Assembly: GCF_008087665.1 (NCBI RefSeq)
Contig: NZ_CP042912.1
Coordinates: 4,588,001-4,652,000, forward strand
DNA: 64,000 bases
Source of the DNA: Mariniblastus fucicola
GTDB lineage: Bacteria > Planctomycetota > Planctomycetia > Pirellulales > Pirellulaceae
Reading direction: 5' to 3'
Within the stretch, counting starts at the first letter, position 1, and every line of letters begins with the position of its first letter. Both the position numbers and the translations under genes were made by a program. The notes beneath the pieces were generated by a model, which ran no database searches, was not told where the DNA came from, and saw nothing but the letters and a program-made list of their open reading frames with translations. Below, in pieces: positions 1 to 8,717 of the stretch.

Positions 1-92
1 AAAGCGATGACAGCGCAAAAAAATAACGTGAAAGCGACAACAGATTTGCTTCTGTTTGCCGCCACCACGTTTGCTGACCGGAACGATGTGGA

Positions 93-551
93 CTATTCGT
101 CCTCAGCACGGAACCACGGAGTCAGTGCGACGTCATAGGCACAGAGTTCTGAATCGCTAAAGTACAAATCGATCTCCCGCTTCGAAGCTTCGACTCCATC
201 GGACGCGTGAACCAGATTCATTTGACGGCTGCTGCTAAAGTCACCGCGGATGGTTCCGGGAGCGGCCTCAAGGCCGTTGGTGGCTCCCAGCATTTCACGC
301 ACGACGCGGATCACGTCCAGTCCCTGAACGACCATCGCAACGACGGGGGCTCCGGTGATGAACGCTTCCAAACCTGGATACCAAGGTTTCTCACAATGCT
401 CTGCATAGTGCTGTTTGGCCAGATCCGGTGAGATCTGAATGAGCTTCATGGCGACGATATCAATCGCCTTAGCTTCAAAACGCGAAATAATGGTTCCGAT
501 CAGCCGTCGCTGGACGCAGTCGGGTTTGAGCAAAACAAGGGATCGTTCCAT
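93..551 (-). CDS. ndk: Nucleoside diphosphate kinase
   Basis: This enzyme moves the terminal phosphate from ATP to other (d)NDPs through a phosphohistidine, balancing cytoplasmic nucleotide pools. The 152-residue product has the usual single-domain length for the family. It opens with the conserved SLVLLKPD strand and carries the active-site stretch NLVHASDG, with the phosphorylated His at about residue 115; most homologues read NxxHGSDS. The upstream IRGDF motif is also present. The gene is transcribed away from korA, and the two share an intergenic region of about 325 bp. No convincing Shine-Dalgarno sequence precedes the ATG. Family assignment is secure. Confidence 0.96.
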   Translation of the reverse strand: MERSLVLLKPDCVQRRLIGTIISRFEAKAIDIVAMKLIQISPDLAKQHYAEHCEKPWYPGLEAFITGAPVVAMVVQGLDVIRVVREMLGATNGLEAAPGTIRGDFSSSRQMNLVHASDGVEASKREIDLYFSDSELCAYDVALTPWFRAEDE

Positions 552-876
552 TGGGATTTCGACCTGAAAGTTGGGTTTAAAGAGTTTGAAATTTAACGCG
601 GGAGCGGGATTCTAGCAGAGAAATCCCCCTTCCGAAATTGGATGCTTAGGGTTTAATATAGCGTCAAAAGCCAGCTTCGGCGGACCACGGTGGCAAGCTT
701 TCACTCACGAAACCTGCTCAAATGCCGCACCCTCTGAAATTGTTGCTGAACGAAACCTGCACTGGCCGCCGAATGCACTCTTGAGACCCTGGCTAATAAT
801 TATCAATCCATGAGTCGCTTCGCGCACGAACTGTCTGCATTAAAGATCCCCCATTGGCTTTGTTGCCACCCAAACA
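552..876. other. Intergenic region between divergent ndk and korA
   Basis: This stretch separates the divergent starts of ndk and korA and must hold both promoters, but I cannot assign -35/-10 boxes with confidence. No gene-like reading frame is present. The 13-mer GCGTCAAAAGCCA at 661-673 recurs at 25785-25797 in another intergenic region, so it may belong to a dispersed element. Confidence 0.5.
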
Positions 877-2742
877 ATGATTCTCCCAACCGATCAGTTT
901 CCCCCAACTCAAAAACCGTCTGAGTCCGTTTCCGGCGTTACCGTTCGTCTCGCTGGCGATTCAGGCGATGGCATGCAACTGTTGGGAACCCAGCTGACCA
1001 ACACGTCCGCACTTTCTGGAAACGACGTTGCAACGTTCCCGGACTTCCCGGCTGAGATTCGTGCCCCGCGCGGAACGCGAGCCGGAGTCAGCGGATTCCA
1101 GGTTCAGTTTTCGGCCGAGGAAATTTTCACTCCCGGCGACGGGCTCGATGCACTCGTGTGCATGAATCCCGCAGCGCTGATCACGAACATTTCCGATCTG
1201 AAAAAGTCCGGTATTCTGATTGTGAATTCGGACAGCTTCGACGCCAAAGATTTGAAGCTTGCCAAGCTTGAAGTCAGCCCACTCGAAGACGGCACGACGG
1301 ATCCGTATCGCACCATCCATGTGCCGATGACGAAACTGACACGCGGCGCCGTTGAGTCCACCGGTTTGTCGACCAAGTTCGCGGATCGTTGCAAGAACTT
1401 TTTCGCGATGGGTTTGGTGTTTTGGTTGTTCGGCCGCGACGTGGAACCGACGCTGCGTTTTATCGACAACAAGTTTGGCAAGAAAGCTCCTGAAGTTGCC
1501 GAAGCCAACCGGTTGGCGTTGAAGGCTGGATGGAACTATGGCGAAACGACTGAAGATTTCGCTTCGACCTATCAGGTTTCTGCTGCTGAACTTCCGTCGG
1601 GAACTTACAAGAACGTGATGGGCAATCAGGCTCTGGCGTGGGGCCTGGTCGCGGCGGCGAAGCTTAGCGAGAAAGAGCTGTTTCTCGGTTCTTACCCAAT
1701 TACGCCAGCCAGCGACATTCTGCACGAGCTTTCCAAGCACAAGAATTTTGGCGTGCGTACTTTTCAGGCCGAAGATGAAATTGCAGCCGTCTGCTCCGCG
1801 ATTGGCGCGGCATTCGGCGGCTCGATGGCGGTCACGACCAGCAGTGGACCGGGCATCGCGCTCAAGGGCGAAGGCATGGGGTTGGCGTTGATGTTGGAAT
1901 TGCCGATGATCATCATCGACGTACAACGCGGCGGCCCAAGTACAGGATTGCCCACCAAGACGGAACAGTCCGACCTGCTGATGGCGATGCACGGTCGAAA
2001 CGGTGAGTCTCCGTTGCCAGTGATTGCAGCCTGCAGTCCTGCCGATTGCTTTCAGGCTGCGATCGAGGCATGGCAAGTTGCGACGAAGTACATGGTGCCC
2101 GTGATGATTCTTTCCGACGGCTACATTGCCAACGGAGCCGAACCGTGGCGGATTCCGGAAGTGGACTCGCTTCCAAAAATTCCTGTCTCGCATCCGTCGG
2201 GCCAGAAGCTCAGCGGTGAACCGTTCTTGCCGTACAAGCGAGACGAAAATCTTGCTCGCCCGTGGGCCATTCCTGGCACCGAAGGCTTGATGCATCGCGT
2301 TGGCGGACTGGAGAAAGAAGACGGGACCGGAAACGTGAGCTACGACCCGGACAACCATCAGCACATGGTCGAAACCCGCGCCAGAAAAATCGCCATGGCG
2401 GCTGACTTCATCGACGAACTTGATGTCGATGGCCCTGAGAATGGCACGCTGGTTCTGAGTTGGGGCGGAACCTATGGCTCATGTCGAACGGCTGTAAAAA
2501 CCTGCCAGGCGAACGGCAAATCGGTTGCTCACGCTCATCTTCGCTGGATCAACCCGTTCCCGAAAAACCTTGGCGAAATCCTCAAGCGTTACGACAACGT
2601 TTTGATTCCGGAACTCAACACCGGTCAGCTTCGATTGCTGATTCGCAACGAGTTCATGGTCGACGCGAAGGGCTTCAACAAGATCAAAGGCAAGCCATTC
2701 GCGGTCAGTGAACTGGTCGAAGCCATCGAAGCGATTGCCTGA
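877..2742 (+). CDS. korA: 2-oxoacid:ferredoxin oxidoreductase, fused gamma/alpha subunit (KorA type)
   Basis: Together with the beta subunit downstream, this makes a thiamine-dependent enzyme that oxidatively decarboxylates a 2-oxoacid, most likely 2-oxoglutarate, to its acyl-CoA and reduces ferredoxin. The 621-residue chain has an N-terminal gamma domain (about residues 20-215), with the GDSGDG and FPxFPAEIRAP motifs. The alpha domain (about 245-620) carries YPITPASDI and the TSSGPGIALKGEGMG stretch. No 4Fe-4S ferredoxin domain is fused to it, as in other two-subunit KorAB enzymes. It lies about 100 bp upstream of korB and is surely cotranscribed. Substrate choice between 2-oxoglutarate and pyruvate is inferred from the architecture. 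Confidence 0.93.
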   Translation: MILPTDQFPPTQKPSESVSGVTVRLAGDSGDGMQLLGTQLTNTSALSGNDVATFPDFPAEIRAPRGTRAGVSGFQVQFSAEEIFTPGDGLDALVCMNPAALITNISDLKKSGILIVNSDSFDAKDLKLAKLEVSPLEDGTTDPYRTIHVPMTKLTRGAVESTGLSTKFADRCKNFFAMGLVFWLFGRDVEPTLRFIDNKFGKKAPEVAEANRLALKAGWNYGETTEDFASTYQVSAAELPSGTYKNVMGNQALAWGLVAAAKLSEKELFLGSYPITPASDILHELSKHKNFGVRTFQAEDEIAAVCSAIGAAFGGSMAVTTSSGPGIALKGEGMGLALMLELPMIIIDVQRGGPSTGLPTKTEQSDLLMAMHGRNGESPLPVIAACSPADCFQAAIEAWQVATKYMVPVMILSDGYIANGAEPWRIPEVDSLPKIPVSHPSGQKLSGEPFLPYKRDENLARPWAIPGTEGLMHRVGGLEKEDGTGNVSYDPDNHQHMVETRARKIAMAADFIDELDVDGPENGTLVLSWGGTYGSCRTAVKTCQANGKSVAHAHLRWINPFPKNLGEILKRYDNVLIPELNTGQLRLLIRNEFMVDAKGFNKIKGKPFAVSELVEAIEAIA

Positions 2743-2839
2743 GTGAAACTTCTTGCTCGTGACGACTCAAGCCGTCGCATATCCATTTACCGTCGCATTT
2801 TCGCCGCGGCACAAGCTGCAACATCAACAAAGCAACATC

Positions 2840-3850
2840 ATGTCAACTGAACTGCCTGTCCTCAAAGCCAAAGATTTCGAATCCGATCAGGACGTCCGCT
2901 GGTGCCCTGGCTGTGGCGACTATTCGATTCTCGCCCAGATGAAGAAAGTGCTTGCCGATATCGGCGCCAAGCAGGAATCAACCGTGTTCGTTTCCGGTAT
3001 CGGTTGCTCAAGCCGCTTTCCGTACTACATGAACACGTACGGAATGCACAGCATCCATGGTCGTGCTCCTGCGTTCGCGACCGGGCTCAAATCGACGCGA
3101 CCGGAACTCGACGTGTGGGTGATCACCGGCGATGGCGACGCGCTTTCGATTGGCGGCAACCACTTGATGCACGTCATCCGTCGTAACCTTGACATCAACA
3201 TCGTTCTGTTTAACAACAGCATCTACGGATTGACCAAGGGACAATATTCGCCGACTTCGAAAATCGGCAAGGTCACCAAGAGCACGCCCCGCGGTTCGAT
3301 CGACCATCCGTTGAATCCTCTGTCCATTGCGTTGGCCGCAGAAGGCACGTTCGTCGCCCGCAGTGTGGATTCGCATATCAAGCACCTTGTTGCGACGCTC
3401 AAACGAGCCTCGGAGCACAAAGGAACTTCGTTTGTTGAGGTTTACCAGAACTGCAACGTTTTCAACGACGGGATCTGGGAATACGCGAAATCGAAAAAGA
3501 CCAAGGACGAGACGACGGTTGTGCTCGAGCATGGCAAGCCATTGGTATTCGCCAACGGCAAAAAAGGCATTCGCCTCAACGGTTTCGAACCGGAAGTGGT
3601 CGAGCTTGACGGCAACGTGTCGGTTGACGATTTGTTGTTCCATGACGAAAAATCGACTCAGCCTCATCTTGCAAACGTGCTGGCCCGGATGCGTCATCCT
3701 GAGTTCCCGGAACCGATCGGTGTTTTCCGTGCGGTCGAACGTCAAACATACGACGAAGGCATCAACCAGCAGGTGGTTGACGCTCGGGAAGAGCAGGGCG
3801 ACGGAGATTTGGCCAAACTGTTTGCGTCTGGCGACACCTGGACGGTTTAG
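2840..3850 (+). CDS. korB: 2-oxoacid:ferredoxin oxidoreductase beta subunit (KorB type)
   Basis: This is the catalytic thiamine pyrophosphate and 4Fe-4S subunit of the KorAB enzyme. The N-terminal WCPGCGDYSIL motif and the later GIGCSS provide cluster cysteines. GDGDALSIGGNH at about residues 98-109 is the TPP/Mg site, and YGLTKGQYSPT follows. I start at the ATG at 2840, giving 336 residues, because the open frame upstream begins only with a TTG at 2753 and adds 29 residues unlike the family. The gene follows korA closely. A pyruvate-using enzyme of the same family is the main alternative. Confidence 0.94.
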   Translation: MSTELPVLKAKDFESDQDVRWCPGCGDYSILAQMKKVLADIGAKQESTVFVSGIGCSSRFPYYMNTYGMHSIHGRAPAFATGLKSTRPELDVWVITGDGDALSIGGNHLMHVIRRNLDINIVLFNNSIYGLTKGQYSPTSKIGKVTKSTPRGSIDHPLNPLSIALAAEGTFVARSVDSHIKHLVATLKRASEHKGTSFVEVYQNCNVFNDGIWEYAKSKKTKDETTVVLEHGKPLVFANGKKGIRLNGFEPEVVELDGNVSVDDLLFHDEKSTQPHLANVLARMRHPEFPEPIGVFRAVERQTYDEGINQQVVDAREEQGDGDLAKLFASGDTWTV

Positions 3851-3873
3851 TTCGGTCAGCGTTTCAGCTGCAC

Positions 3874-3965
3874 CGGACTGCCTGAGCAGTTCAATCAGTC
3901 TCGGACTATTTGAGCGGCCAGTCTGTCCCAGACTGTTTGAGTAGGTCAGTCTGTCCCAGGCTGAC
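3874..3965. repeat. Palindromic tandem repeat cluster
   Basis: Three imperfect units of 27-28 bp start at 3874, 3902 and 3929, and a fourth partial unit starts at 3957. Each begins close to CGGACTnnnTGAG, and units 2 and 3 end in CAGTCTGTCC. The unit joints form hairpins: CAGTCTG-TCC-CAGACTG at 3919-3935, and a 9-bp stem with one wobble pair at 3945-3965. A related inverted half, GTCCGGGACAGGCT, lies at 4005-4018. There are no spacers, so this is not a CRISPR array. It looks like a small dispersed intergenic repeat. Confidence 0.75.
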
Positions 3966-4035
3966 AACCATCTCTCAACCAAATATCATCCTCCTAAAAC
4001 TTGAGTCCGGGACAGGCTCGCCTAAGCCCAACGCC

Positions 4036-5208
4036 GTGCCGATCTATCTCGACAACGCAGCGACCAGCTTTCCCAAACCGGAACCGGTTTACGCTGCGAT
4101 CGATCGAGCCAACCGCGAATACGCCGTTTCAGCAGGGCGAGGGCGATACCAACGAGCCAACGATCTGCAACGTCTGTTGGCTCAGACTCGAACGGCCATC
4201 GCCGACAGGATCAACGCGGAATCTGCAAACGAAGTCGCTTTCGCATTCAGTGGAACCGACGCCCTGTCCACAGCAATCCTCGGATATCTTAAACCGGGAG
4301 ACCACGCGATCGCGTCTTCGGCTGACCACACTTCGGTGCTCAGACCGCTTTGGAATCTGCAACACCACCACGGAGTCGAACTGACCGTTGTCGGTTGTGA
4401 CGAACACGGCGTTGTTGATGCTCGCGACATCGAAGTGGCTTGCCAGCCGAACACGAAAATGGTTTGCCTCACACACGCCAGCAACGTCACCGGAGTGCTT
4501 CAACCAGTGAAGGAAGCCGGACACATCTGTCGCTCAAAAGAGGTCGCCTTTCTGGTCGACGCGGCCCAAACGATTGGCCATCACCCAATCGACGTGCAAC
4601 AAATCCAGTGTCAATTTCTGGCGGCTCCCGGACATAAAGCTCTTCTCGGACCGCTGGGGACTGGATTCCTGTACGTCGACGGCACGGTCGCTGACGATTG
4701 TTCTCCGCTCCGCTTCGGTGGCACCGGTTCGACTGGCAACGAGATCGAACAGCCGCAAGCGATGCCGCAAAAGTTCGAATCGGGAAACCTCAACGTCCCG
4801 GGAATTGCCGGACTGAAGGCGGCTTTAAACTGGCAACCGCCAACTGGCAATTCCGCGGCGGATTCAGAACAGGGCAGCTCGCTTTCGGTCCTCAGCCAAC
4901 AGCTGGCCGATCGACTTCGGCAAATCGCGGGAGTCATCACTTACGGTCCGGCCGAAGTGCAGACGCCCACGATCTCTTTCAACATTGAAGGACTTGATTG
5001 CCAAACGGCTGGCATGCTGCTCGACAGCCAGTTCGAAATCGAGTGCCGTACAGGCTTGCATTGTGCTCCGCTGATCCACGAAAAAATAGGCTCGACTCCG
5101 TTCGGAGGAACCGTGCGTTTCAGTCCTGGCATTTTTACGACGCAAGTCGAAATCGATCAGGCAGTGGTTGCCGTGGAGTCAATTGTTCGCGAGTTGGGAG
5201 TTAGCTAA
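4036..5208 (+). CDS. Class V aminotransferase, cysteine desulfurase-like
   Basis: This is a PLP enzyme of the SufS/NifS-like fold. The protein opens with IYLDNAATSFPKP, as the family usually does. VDAAQTIGHH contains the cofactor-binding Asp, APGHKALLGPLGTG contains the Schiff-base Lys, and CRTGLHCAP near residue 345 supplies the candidate sulfur-accepting Cys. I use the GTG at 4036, giving 390 residues. The only earlier in-frame start is a TTG at 3910 inside the repeat cluster, and it would add 42 unrelated residues. The stop overlaps the start of the aldolase gene (TAATG), so the two are translationally coupled. Cysteine desulfurase or selenocysteine lyase activity is likely but unproven. 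Confidence 0.85.
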   Translation: MPIYLDNAATSFPKPEPVYAAIDRANREYAVSAGRGRYQRANDLQRLLAQTRTAIADRINAESANEVAFAFSGTDALSTAILGYLKPGDHAIASSADHTSVLRPLWNLQHHHGVELTVVGCDEHGVVDARDIEVACQPNTKMVCLTHASNVTGVLQPVKEAGHICRSKEVAFLVDAAQTIGHHPIDVQQIQCQFLAAPGHKALLGPLGTGFLYVDGTVADDCSPLRFGGTGSTGNEIEQPQAMPQKFESGNLNVPGIAGLKAALNWQPPTGNSAADSEQGSSLSVLSQQLADRLRQIAGVITYGPAEVQTPTISFNIEGLDCQTAGMLLDSQFEIECRTGLHCAPLIHEKIGSTPFGGTVRFSPGIFTTQVEIDQAVVAVESIVRELGVS

Positions 5209-5954
5209 TGAGTCATTTTCCAAACGAACGAACGTTGATGTGCGAGGTCGGGCGTCGCATGTATGCACGTGAGTTCGTCGCGGCGCATGAAGGCAACCTT
5301 TCAATTCGGCTTCCTGATGGAAACGTTTTGTGCACGCCAACGATGCGTTGCAAAGGCTTCCTGGAACCTGATGAGCTTTGCGTTATCGATCTGGAGATGA
5401 ATCAACTTTCTGGCGCTCGCAAAGCAACCAGCGAGATTCGTTTGCACCTGGAGATCTTTCGACAGCGACCCGATATCCGTGCTGTCGTCCATTCACATGC
5501 TCCTCACGCGACGGCTTTTGCAATCGCCAATCGACCTTTTCCCTGCGGCGTGCTGGCCGAGCCGGAGTTATTTCTTGGCGAAGTCGGATTGGCTCCATTC
5601 GAAGTCCCGGGCACCGACGCATTTGCTCAATCGGTGACTCCTTTTGTCAAACACACCAATGCGATCCTGTTGGCGAATCACGGAGTGGTCACATACGCCG
5701 AAGATCTTGAGAAAGCACTTTGGATGACCGAAATTTTGGACTCGGCGTGCAAGACGATTCTGCTTTCGATGTCGATCGGCGGACCGCAGCAGCTTTCGCA
5801 AAAGCAGAGCAGGGCGTTGGCTCAGGCGCGAGCCCGCTACGGATTTGCTGACGCGCGTCCACTCGACGATCCCGATGTGGATGTGAGAAGCAACCTGTTG
5901 TTTGGCGGACAGAACGCCGCAAACGGATTTGACGACGACTATTTCGGAACCTGA
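5208..5954 (+). CDS. Class II aldolase/adducin family protein
   Basis: This 248-residue protein is of the L-fuculose-1-phosphate aldolase / ribulose-phosphate epimerase fold. These are zinc enzymes that make or break carbon-carbon bonds in phosphorylated sugars. Visible motifs are the GNLSIR phosphate loop near residue 30, the HSHAPHATAFA metal-binding pair near residue 95 and the later NHGVVTYAEDLEKA with the third His. It overlaps the stop of the upstream aminotransferase by one base. The substrate cannot be read from the sequence. Fuculose-phosphate aldolase or a methylthioribulose-phosphate-type dehydratase are both possible. Confidence 0.85.
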   Translation: MSHFPNERTLMCEVGRRMYAREFVAAHEGNLSIRLPDGNVLCTPTMRCKGFLEPDELCVIDLEMNQLSGARKATSEIRLHLEIFRQRPDIRAVVHSHAPHATAFAIANRPFPCGVLAEPELFLGEVGLAPFEVPGTDAFAQSVTPFVKHTNAILLANHGVVTYAEDLEKALWMTEILDSACKTILLSMSIGGPQQLSQKQSRALAQARARYGFADARPLDDPDVDVRSNLLFGGQNAANGFDDDYFGT

Positions 5955-6113
5955 TTCGCCAAACGGACAGTTAACCTCAATAGACGAAGCACGGTTCTGC
6001 TTTCCAGCGATGAATCAGGAGCAACCAGCCAGACCGCAGCATGATGCGAAATTCCCAGGCATCGCGGCTCACAAACTTTAAACTTTTAGACGCGGCGGCG
6101 ACGTGAATTTGCC

Positions 6114-8570
6114 ATGGAGCAAGCACTGAATTCTGATTTGACTCAAACTTTGCCACCGCATTTGCTTGAGCGGACACGCGTTGTTCAGGAAGGAGACCGC
6201 CAAGGCAAATTCGTGCTTTACTGGATGAGAACCGCAGTGCGCGCGGACGAGAATCCTGCGATCGATGTCGCCATCCTGCTGGCCAAAGAACTTGATTTAC
6301 CGCTGTTGGTTTATCAAGCGATTTCGCAGCACTATCAATATGCCTCCGACCGACACCACACTTTTATGCTCGAAGGAGCACGCGACGTTCAGCAGCAATT
6401 TCGTGAACGTGGCATTTCCTACGCGTTTCATCTCGCGACACCGGACGATGACCAACCGCATTTGATCACGCTTGGCCGCGACGCTGCCGTCGTCGTTACC
6501 GAAGAAATGCCAGTCGATCCGCCGCGACGATTTTTGCGGGCACTTTCCGGCCAGATCGAAACGTTGACTCTCTGCGTCGACACGGCCTGCATCGTTCCCA
6601 TGCAGTTGGTTCAAAAAGCTCACACGCGAGCGTTCGAGTTTCGTTCCGCGACTCGTGAGCTGTATGAATCACGGCTGGGCCGACCGTGGCCAGCGATCGA
6701 AGACTCTACGAACCGGGACCGGCCAAAGCAATTCGATCTTGAAGATCTACCGTTCGAGCCAGTCGACCTTCAGGCACGCCGGCTGAGTGAGCTGGTTGCA
6801 GCGTGTGCTATCGATCATTCAGTTGGCCCAATTCAGGACACCGTTGGCGGATCGAAAGCGGGCTATGAGCGTTGGGTTCAGTTCCGCGAACACGGAATGT
6901 CGCGATACGCCAGGCAGCGCAATAACGCTTTGCTTGACGGAGTCAGCCGCATGTCGGCTTACCTTCACTACGGCATGGTTTCGCCGTTTCGAATCGCTCG
7001 AGAAACCGCACAGGTCTGCAATGCCGGTAGCGAAAAGTATCTTGATGAGCTTTTGATATGGCGTGAGATGGCCTACGGATTCTGTTTTCATCGCAGCGAC
7101 CACGACCAATGGTCCGCGATTCCGAATTGGGCTCAGGAGACGCTCGAAGAACACCTACGTGACCCACGCGAATCCATTTACTCGTGGGAGGAACTGGCGC
7201 GGGCACAGACTGACGACGCGCTTTGGAACGCGGCTCAACGGTCGTTGCTGCGACAGGGCGAGCTGCACAACAACGTGCGTATGACTTGGGGCAAAGCGAT
7301 TCTGAATTGGACCGAAACGCCGCAACGGGCGCTAGAGTTCATGATCGATTTGAACCACCGCTACGCGCTCGACGGGCGCGATCCGGCATCGTATGGCGGA
7401 CTGCTCTGGTGCATTGGTCAGTTCGATCGTCCATTCAAGCCCGCTTCGAAAATTTTTGGAACCGTCCGTTCACGCAGCACTTCCGATCACGCAAAACGGT
7501 TGGACGTCGCAAAGTTTCACCAGAAGGTTTCGGCGCTTCGATTCGACCCCGTGCCTCGTGTCGCGGTGATAGGAGCCGGAATTTCCGGACTGTTTGCGGC
7601 ACGAACGCTCGCCGACCATGGCGTGCCGGTGACTGTTTTTGACAAAGGACGCGGCGTCGGTGGGAGAATGTCAACGCGGCGTATCGACGGCGTCCAACGT
7701 TTCGACCACGGAGCACAATATTTCACGGTTCGTGATGCCCGCTTTCGTCGCTACGTTGATTCATGGATCGAGCAGGGCATTGTCGGACGTTGGCCGAACC
7801 CGGAATGCGAAGCCTCGCACCAAATCGCGGTTTTCAACAATGGTGAGAAATCGATCAAGCAGGATTCGAACGAGCGATTCGTCGGCCAGCCAGGCATGAA
7901 CAGCATTTGCAAACATCTGGCCAGCGGGCTGGATGTGCAAACGTCGACTCGCGTCGGGCGAATTGAAGCTCGTGAATCAGCAATGCGACTGTTCAGAGAT
8001 GACGGTGATTTGCTGGGGCGATTTGATCGGCTGATTGTTTCCGCGCCGGCGAAACAGACGGCAGAGTTGCTGCGGCAGTATCCAGAGATTTGCGGGGCGA
8101 TTCGCAATATCAGGATGAATCCGTGTTGGGCCGTGATGGCTTCTTTCACTGAACCGATCGCCGACGATTGGGTCGGAGCATTCGTTCATGAGTCGATTTT
8201 GACGTGGGTGTCACGCAACAGCAGCAAACCAGCGAGGCAGAAACAGAGCGAAGATTTGGTGCTGCATTTGGGACACGAATGGACGGCCGAAAATTGGGAT
8301 AGGGATCCTGAAGAGGTCGCGGAAATCGCCCTCGATGCGTTTTGGAAATGTTCTGCCATCGCCGCTCGATCCCCAACGTTACTTCGAGCCCACCGCTGGA
8401 AGTTTGCGATCCCTGAAAACCCGGCTCAATCAAGATGCTTTTTCGACCCACAAGCCGGAATCGCGGCGTGCGGCGATTGGGCGGGAGGCCCGCGAGTTGA
8501 AGGAGCCTTTCTCAGCGGCATGTCGGCTGCCGGACGTATCCTGAATTCGATCGGGCGATTGAAGTATTGA
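6114..8570 (+). CDS. Class II CPD photolyase fused to a renalase-like FAD oxidoreductase
   Basis: This 818-residue protein joins two flavoproteins. Residues about 20-470 are a class II deoxyribodipyrimidine photolyase, which uses FADH- and light to split cyclobutane pyrimidine dimers. Class II hallmarks are the LWNAAQ stretch, RMTWGKAILNWT, ALDGRDPASYGGLLW and the RLDVAKF ending. Residues about 480-815 are a second FAD enzyme opening with VAVIGAGISG and KGRGVGGRMSTRR, typical of renalase/amine-oxidase-like proteins. It ends with the second FAD contact, GDWAGGPRVEGAFLSG. The join falls immediately after the normal end of the photolyase, with no stop codon or frameshift between. The role of the second half is unknown; it could supply reduced flavin or act on a separate substrate. 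Confidence 0.88.
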   Translation: MEQALNSDLTQTLPPHLLERTRVVQEGDRQGKFVLYWMRTAVRADENPAIDVAILLAKELDLPLLVYQAISQHYQYASDRHHTFMLEGARDVQQQFRERGISYAFHLATPDDDQPHLITLGRDAAVVVTEEMPVDPPRRFLRALSGQIETLTLCVDTACIVPMQLVQKAHTRAFEFRSATRELYESRLGRPWPAIEDSTNRDRPKQFDLEDLPFEPVDLQARRLSELVAACAIDHSVGPIQDTVGGSKAGYERWVQFREHGMSRYARQRNNALLDGVSRMSAYLHYGMVSPFRIARETAQVCNAGSEKYLDELLIWREMAYGFCFHRSDHDQWSAIPNWAQETLEEHLRDPRESIYSWEELARAQTDDALWNAAQRSLLRQGELHNNVRMTWGKAILNWTETPQRALEFMIDLNHRYALDGRDPASYGGLLWCIGQFDRPFKPASKIFGTVRSRSTSDHAKRLDVAKFHQKVSALRFDPVPRVAVIGAGISGLFAARTLADHGVPVTVFDKGRGVGGRMSTRRIDGVQRFDHGAQYFTVRDARFRRYVDSWIEQGIVGRWPNPECEASHQIAVFNNGEKSIKQDSNERFVGQPGMNSICKHLASGLDVQTSTRVGRIEARESAMRLFRDDGDLLGRFDRLIVSAPAKQTAELLRQYPEICGAIRNIRMNPCWAVMASFTEPIADDWVGAFVHESILTWVSRNSSKPARQKQSEDLVLHLGHEWTAENWDRDPEEVAEIALDAFWKCSAIAARSPTLLRAHRWKFAIPENPAQSRCFFDPQAGIAACGDWAGGPRVEGAFLSGMSAAGRILNSIGRLKY

Positions 8571-8717
8571 AGCAGGGCTGGACTTCTGACGCGATGAAGT
8601 CTCAGCCGATTCGTCAGCGTGATCGTGCCGGAGTCCGCCAGAATTTTATTGCCTGGCCTGGAGCGACGTGGACCAACACAAGAAAGCAGCCATTTCAAAC
8701 TGAACGTCGCGGCACAA

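Noticed and set aside
961-2364. A long open frame on the minus strand inside korA
   Set aside because: It lies entirely opposite korA, has no recognisable domain, and its composition (many Arg, His, Gln) is that of an antisense frame in a GC-biased gene.
2753-2839. A TTG start for korB giving 29 more residues
   Set aside because: The extra residues do not resemble the family, and an ATG at 2840 gives the usual N-terminus.
3874-3965. A possible CRISPR array
   Set aside because: Units are directly adjacent with no unique spacers, and no cas genes are present.
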